This document shows positions 7,320 to 9,298 of a stretch of 9,298 nucleotides of DNA, one piece after another. A model generated the notes under the pieces. That model did no database searches. It was given only the letters and a program-made list of their open reading frames with translations, and was not told the origin of the DNA. The translations under genes and the position numbers were made by a program. Source of the DNA: RGIG4608 sp045631445 (GTDB lineage Bacteria > Bacillota > Clostridia > Oscillospirales > CAG-272); contig JAZQUS010000012.1 in assembly GCA_045631445.1 (NCBI GenBank), positions 1 through 9,298 of the forward strand, in the 5' to 3' direction. Numbering within the stretch: position 1 is the stretch's first letter; each line of letters starts with the position of its first letter.

Positions 7320-7406
7320 TACCTTTTTTGAAAATTTTTTAACTTTTTTTAATATTTTTTTAAAAAGTTTGAAAAATATCGAAAGAAATTTCAAAAAAGG
7401 TATTGA
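7316..7406. repeat. Inverted repeat carrying divergent tRNA promoters' -35 regions
   Basis: Two 18-base arms (7316-7333 and 7389-7406) are perfect reverse complements, unit TTTCAAAAAAGGTATTGA reading outward. Each arm ends in the start of a -35 box: TTGACA for the Thr/Tyr unit and TTGATT for Ser. The 55 bases between are almost pure A/T runs. This reads as two copies of an UP-element-plus-minus-35 module placed back to back. Confidence 0.85.
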
Positions 7407-7430
7407 TTTTTTGAAATTTTGTGATATAAT
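7403..7430 (+). promoter_or_regulatory. Promoter of tRNA-Ser
   Basis: TTGATT (7403-7408), a 16-base spacer and TATAAT (7425-7430) with an extended TGA. The predicted start is about 10 bases before the mature tRNA-Ser 5' end. Confidence 0.85.
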
Positions 7431-7447
7431 ATAAAAGTCGAGCAGAT

Positions 7448-7539
7448 GGAGAGATGGCTGAGCTGGTCTAAGGCGCACGATTGGAAATCGTGTGAACGCT
7501 AATACCGTTCCGAGGGTCCGAATCCCTCTCTCTCCGCCA
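7448..7539 (+). tRNA. tRNA-Ser (GGA)
   Basis: A 92-base class II tRNA with the long variable arm typical of tRNA-Ser. The acceptor GGAGAGA/TCTCTCC pairs fully, the discriminator is G and CCA is encoded (7537-7539). The anticodon stem is CACGA/TCGTG with loop TTGGAAA, so the anticodon is GGA (7483-7485). The T-stem GAGGG/CCCTC is intact. Its last 20 bases before the terminal A recur downstream. Confidence 0.97.
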
Positions 7540-7546
7540 CAAACGG

Positions 7547-7574
7547 AAAATCCACCCAACAGGGTGGATTTTTT
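7547..7574 (+). terminator. Terminator of tRNA-Ser
   Basis: The stem AAAATCCACCC (7547-7557) and GGGTGGATTTT (7562-7572) surrounds loop AACA, with a T-run to 7574. It lies 7 bases after the CCA end. Confidence 0.92.
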
Positions 7575-7583
7575 GTTTGTGAT

Positions 7584-7728
7584 GGAGAATTCAATGGGAT
7601 TCGAACGCAGTGAAAAAACAGCACAGTGCGCTGTTTTTGAACGGTGACCGAAGAATTTTTCAAAATATAACATATAAATTCAATCGGATATTTTGAAAAA
7701 TTCAAGAACGAATCCCTCTCTCTCCGCC
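7584..7728. other. Structured element downstream of tRNA-Ser
   Basis: About 145 bases that fold as a closed three-stem figure. The outer stem is GGGATTCG (7596-7603) with CGAATCCC (7709-7716), extended past an internal loop by GGAGA (7584-7588) with TCTCC (7721-7725). Inside is a 9-bp hairpin (7614-7622 with 7630-7638, core ACAGC/GCTGT) and a perfect 16-bp inverted repeat (7653-7668 with 7688-7703) around a 19-base loop. The word GAACG occurs at 7603, 7639 and 7706, at the junctions between stems. The right end is an exact copy of the tRNA-Ser 3' end, and the left end is a degenerate inverted copy. No credible ORF is present. It may be a small mobile or repeat element, or a structured RNA. 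Confidence 0.6.
7709..7728 (+). repeat. Duplicate of tRNA-Ser 3' end, copy 2
   Basis: Twenty bases are identical to 7519-7538 of tRNA-Ser: the 3' part of the T-arm, the acceptor 3' strand, the discriminator and CC of CCA. The start-to-start distance is 190 bases. Such duplications are the classical mark of integration at a tRNA 3' end, but no integrase gene is nearby. Confidence 0.85.
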
Positions 7729-7759
7729 CTTGCAAGACGACTATGCGACGCGAGTGGGG

Positions 7760-7778
7760 GAATCCCTCTCTTTCCGCC
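7760..7778 (+). repeat. Duplicate of tRNA-Ser 3' end, copy 3
   Basis: Nineteen bases, GAATCCCTCTCTTTCCGCC, have one mismatch to the tRNA-Ser 3' end. It begins 50 bases after the matching point of copy 2. The 31 bases between copies 2 and 3 (7729-7759) are comparatively GC-rich (GACTATGCGACGCGAGTGG) and unlike the surrounding AT-rich spacer. Confidence 0.75.
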
Positions 7779-7817
7779 TATAATAGAAAAGTGGGTTTAA
7801 TAATTTTACTTTTTCTC

Positions 7818-7846
7818 TTGAAAATCCCCTAAAAATGTTGTATAAT
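7818..7846 (+). promoter_or_regulatory. Promoter of P-loop/CYTH gene
   Basis: TTGAAA (7818-7823), a 17-base spacer and TATAAT (7841-7846). Transcription should start near 7853, downstream of the in-frame ATG at 7845, which therefore cannot serve as the start codon of this transcript. Confidence 0.82.
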
Positions 7847-7883
7847 GAATGTGATATTTTTAAAAACGGTTTGGAGAAAATCT

Positions 7884-8969
7884 ATGGAAATTAAAAAGAT
7901 AGTTATCACAGGCGGTCCTTGCGCAGGCAAGACTACTGCTATGAATAGAATACAGGGCGTTTTCACAAAGCTTGGATACACGGTGCTTTTCGTTCCCGAA
8001 ACTGCAACAGAGCTTATCACAGGCGGTGTTGCTCCTTGGACTTGTGGCACGAACGTTGAATATCAGGTTTGTCAGATGCAGCTTCAGCTTGAAAAGGAGA
8101 GAATTTTCACTCAGGGTGCTCTTACTATGCCCGTGGATAAAATTCTTCTTGTCTGTGACCGCGGTGCGCTTGACAACAAGGCATATATGACACAGGAGGA
8201 TTTTGACAAGGTGCTTGACATCGTTGGACATAACGAGGTTGAGCTTCGTGACAGCTACGAGGCGGTGTTCCATCTTGTTACTTGTGCAAAGGGAGCGGAA
8301 GAGTTCTATACACTCGAAAATAACGGTGCAAGAACTGAAACCGTTGAGCAGGCAAGTGCGCTTGACGATAAAATAATCGCTTCTTGGACGGGACATCCAC
8401 ATCTTCGCATTATTGATAATGCAACGGACTTTGAATATAAAATGAAGAATTTGCTCGACGAGATGACCTCTTTCCTTGGTGAAGAAGCGCCAAGAGATAT
8501 TAAGAGAAGATTCCTTATTGATTATCCCAATATTGCGCTTCTTGAGAGTATGCCAAACTGTCAGCGCGTTGAGATTAGCCAGACATATCTCGTTGCTCCC
8601 GAGGGAGAAGAGAATCGCGTGCGCCAAAGAGGTGTTGACGGAAATTATATCTATTTCCAAACTAAAAAGAGAAATGGCGCGGGCGGTCAGAGAATTCGTC
8701 TTGAGCGCAGACTTTCAAAGGACGCTTATATTCGTCTTCTTATGGAAGCAGATCCTTCTTGCCGTCCTATTCGCAAGACAAGATACTGCTTGACACATAT
8801 GAATCAGTATTTTGAAATTGACGTTTATCCTTTCTGGAATGACAAGGCAATTATTGAAATCGAGCAAAGTGACGAGTGGGCGGAAATTAATTTTCCTGAT
8901 TTTGTTCACGTTGTTCGCGAGGTTACTGACGACGAGGCGTATAAAAATTTGACGCTTGCAAAAATTTAA
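7884..8969 (+). CDS. P-loop NTPase with C-terminal CYTH-like domain (Ttd14-like)
   Basis: A 361-residue soluble protein in two parts. The N-terminal half (about 1-195) is a P-loop kinase/NTPase of the AAA_28 or NadR-like type, with Walker A GGPCAGKT (10-17) and an ILLVCDRG segment (87-94) as Walker B. The C-terminal half (about 205-361) looks like a CYTH/triphosphate-tunnel domain: RRFLI (208-212), NRVRQRG (244-250), YFQTKK (257-262), RLERRLS (272-278) and IIEIE (323-327). This order matches the eukaryotic Ttd14 protein, which binds GTP and phosphatidic acid. The opening ExExK motif of catalytic CYTH enzymes is degenerate here (D205-I-K-R-R209), so triphosphatase activity is doubtful. The ATG at 7884 is chosen because TTGGAG lies 7 bases before it and the upstream in-frame ATG falls in the -10 box. 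It is monocistronic. The physiological substrate is unknown. Confidence 0.82.
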   Translation: MEIKKIVITGGPCAGKTTAMNRIQGVFTKLGYTVLFVPETATELITGGVAPWTCGTNVEYQVCQMQLQLEKERIFTQGALTMPVDKILLVCDRGALDNKAYMTQEDFDKVLDIVGHNEVELRDSYEAVFHLVTCAKGAEEFYTLENNGARTETVEQASALDDKIIASWTGHPHLRIIDNATDFEYKMKNLLDEMTSFLGEEAPRDIKRRFLIDYPNIALLESMPNCQRVEISQTYLVAPEGEENRVRQRGVDGNYIYFQTKKRNGAGGQRIRLERRLSKDAYIRLLMEADPSCRPIRKTRYCLTHMNQYFEIDVYPFWNDKAIIEIEQSDEWAEINFPDFVHVVREVTDDEAYKNLTLAKI

Positions 8970-8978
8970 TACATATTG

Positions 8979-9004
8979 ACCCACTCGGAAACGAGTGGGT
9001 TTTT
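8979..9004 (+). terminator. Terminator of P-loop/CYTH gene
   Basis: A 9-bp stem ACCCACTCG (8979-8987) and CGAGTGGGT (8992-9000) with a GAAA tetraloop, followed by TTTT. It begins 9 bases after the stop codon. Confidence 0.93.
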
Positions 9005-9072
9005 GTATGATAAATTGGGATTTAGCGGGGAGAAGTTACAAAGTAAAAAAGGGTCGCTTTTGAAAAAGCTCC

Positions 9073-9230
9073 GCAAAACTTTTAAATGTTGGGGATTAAT
9101 TGAAGTCGCGCAAATTGTTCCAACGAGTTGGAACTAATGATTTTTCTCGTCACCTCGAAAAATCCAATTTGCTAATGCCCAACGTAGCCATTTTGCTATC
9201 AAAACGGTTATGTGCAGAGTAGCAAAGCGC
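9073..9230 (-). repeat. Dispersed intergenic repeat, right copy (inverted)
   Basis: The reverse complement of the left repeat. The core at 9108-9173 matches 88-153 at 62 of 66 positions; flanking similarity is gapped. The palindrome GTTCCAA (9117-9123) and TTGGAAC (9128-9134) is kept, with loop CGAG in place of TTTA. This copy has about 20 extra bases compared with the left one near 9195-9220. The rest of the gene-free stretch 9005-9298 holds no ORF. Its last 40 bases are GC-rich (GCGCC, GCGCG runs) and unassigned. Confidence 0.75.
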
Positions 9231-9232
9231 GG

Positions 9233-9260
9233 TTTTTTCGTTTGTTTGCAAACGGAAAAA
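9233..9260. other. Hairpin beyond right repeat
   Basis: CGTTTG (9239-9244) pairs with CAAACG (9249-9254) around TTTG, continued outward by a T-run pairing with GAAAAA. No T-run follows on either strand, so it is not a standard terminator. Confidence 0.45.
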
Positions 9261-9298
9261 CATTTGCGCCAAGCGCGTCAGAAGTGCAGGCGCGCGAT

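Noticed and set aside
7230..7673. Minus-strand ORF with an ERGIRTLG-like stretch across the tRNA-Ser gene
   Set aside because: This is a known artefact: translating the antisense of tRNA-Ser gives that phrase. The ORF overlaps tRNA-Ser, its promoter and its terminator. The neighbouring ORF at 7499-7735 is the same kind of artefact.
7860..8660. 266-residue minus-strand ORF
   Set aside because: It is fully antisense to the P-loop/CYTH gene, which has clear motifs, a promoter, a ribosome binding site and a terminator on the other strand.

Overview
The window looks like chromosomal DNA of a low-to-moderate GC Gram-positive bacterium, most likely a member of the Clostridia. The reasons are strong GGAGG-type ribosome binding sites, extended -10 sigma-A-like promoters, T-rich intrinsic terminators closing almost every unit, tRNA genes with encoded CCA ends, and the protein families present. 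No species can be named from the sequence alone. Nothing here is a phage, transposase or CRISPR locus.

Layout: (1) Positions 1-256 are a leader region. It carries one copy of a dispersed repeat (about 54-190) and some hairpins, upstream of cysS (cysteinyl-tRNA synthetase). A GtrA-family membrane protein gene follows cysS after 5 bases. (2) A bidirectional terminator at 2192-2223 separates this from a convergent minus-strand operon, read trkA -> trkH -> membrane acyltransferase. It encodes a Trk/Ktr-type potassium uptake system plus an acyltransferase-3 protein, and it is driven by a clear promoter at 6067-6095. (3) Upstream, on the same strand but with its own promoter and terminator, is an MgtC/SapB-family membrane protein gene. 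(4) Next is a tRNA cluster. tRNA-Thr(UGU) and tRNA-Tyr(GUA) are co-transcribed on the minus strand, and tRNA-Ser(GGA) is divergent on the plus strand. The two promoters face away from each other across an AT-rich spacer, and their -35 elements lie inside a perfect 18-bp inverted repeat. (5) Downstream of tRNA-Ser, about 340 bases hold a terminator, a strongly structured element of about 145 bp, and two extra copies of the tRNA-Ser 3' end. (6) A plus-strand gene follows, with its own promoter and terminator. It encodes a P-loop NTPase fused to a CYTH-like domain, the architecture of eukaryotic Ttd14. (7) The right flank carries a second, inverted copy of the left-hand repeat.

The genes are mostly housekeeping: translation (cysS and three tRNAs), ion homeostasis (Trk, MgtC) and envelope modification (acyltransferase, GtrA). 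The parts most worth a second look are the tRNA-Ser-associated element with direct and inverted copies of the tRNA 3' end, the inverted dispersed repeats at both ends of the window, and the P-loop/CYTH fusion protein.
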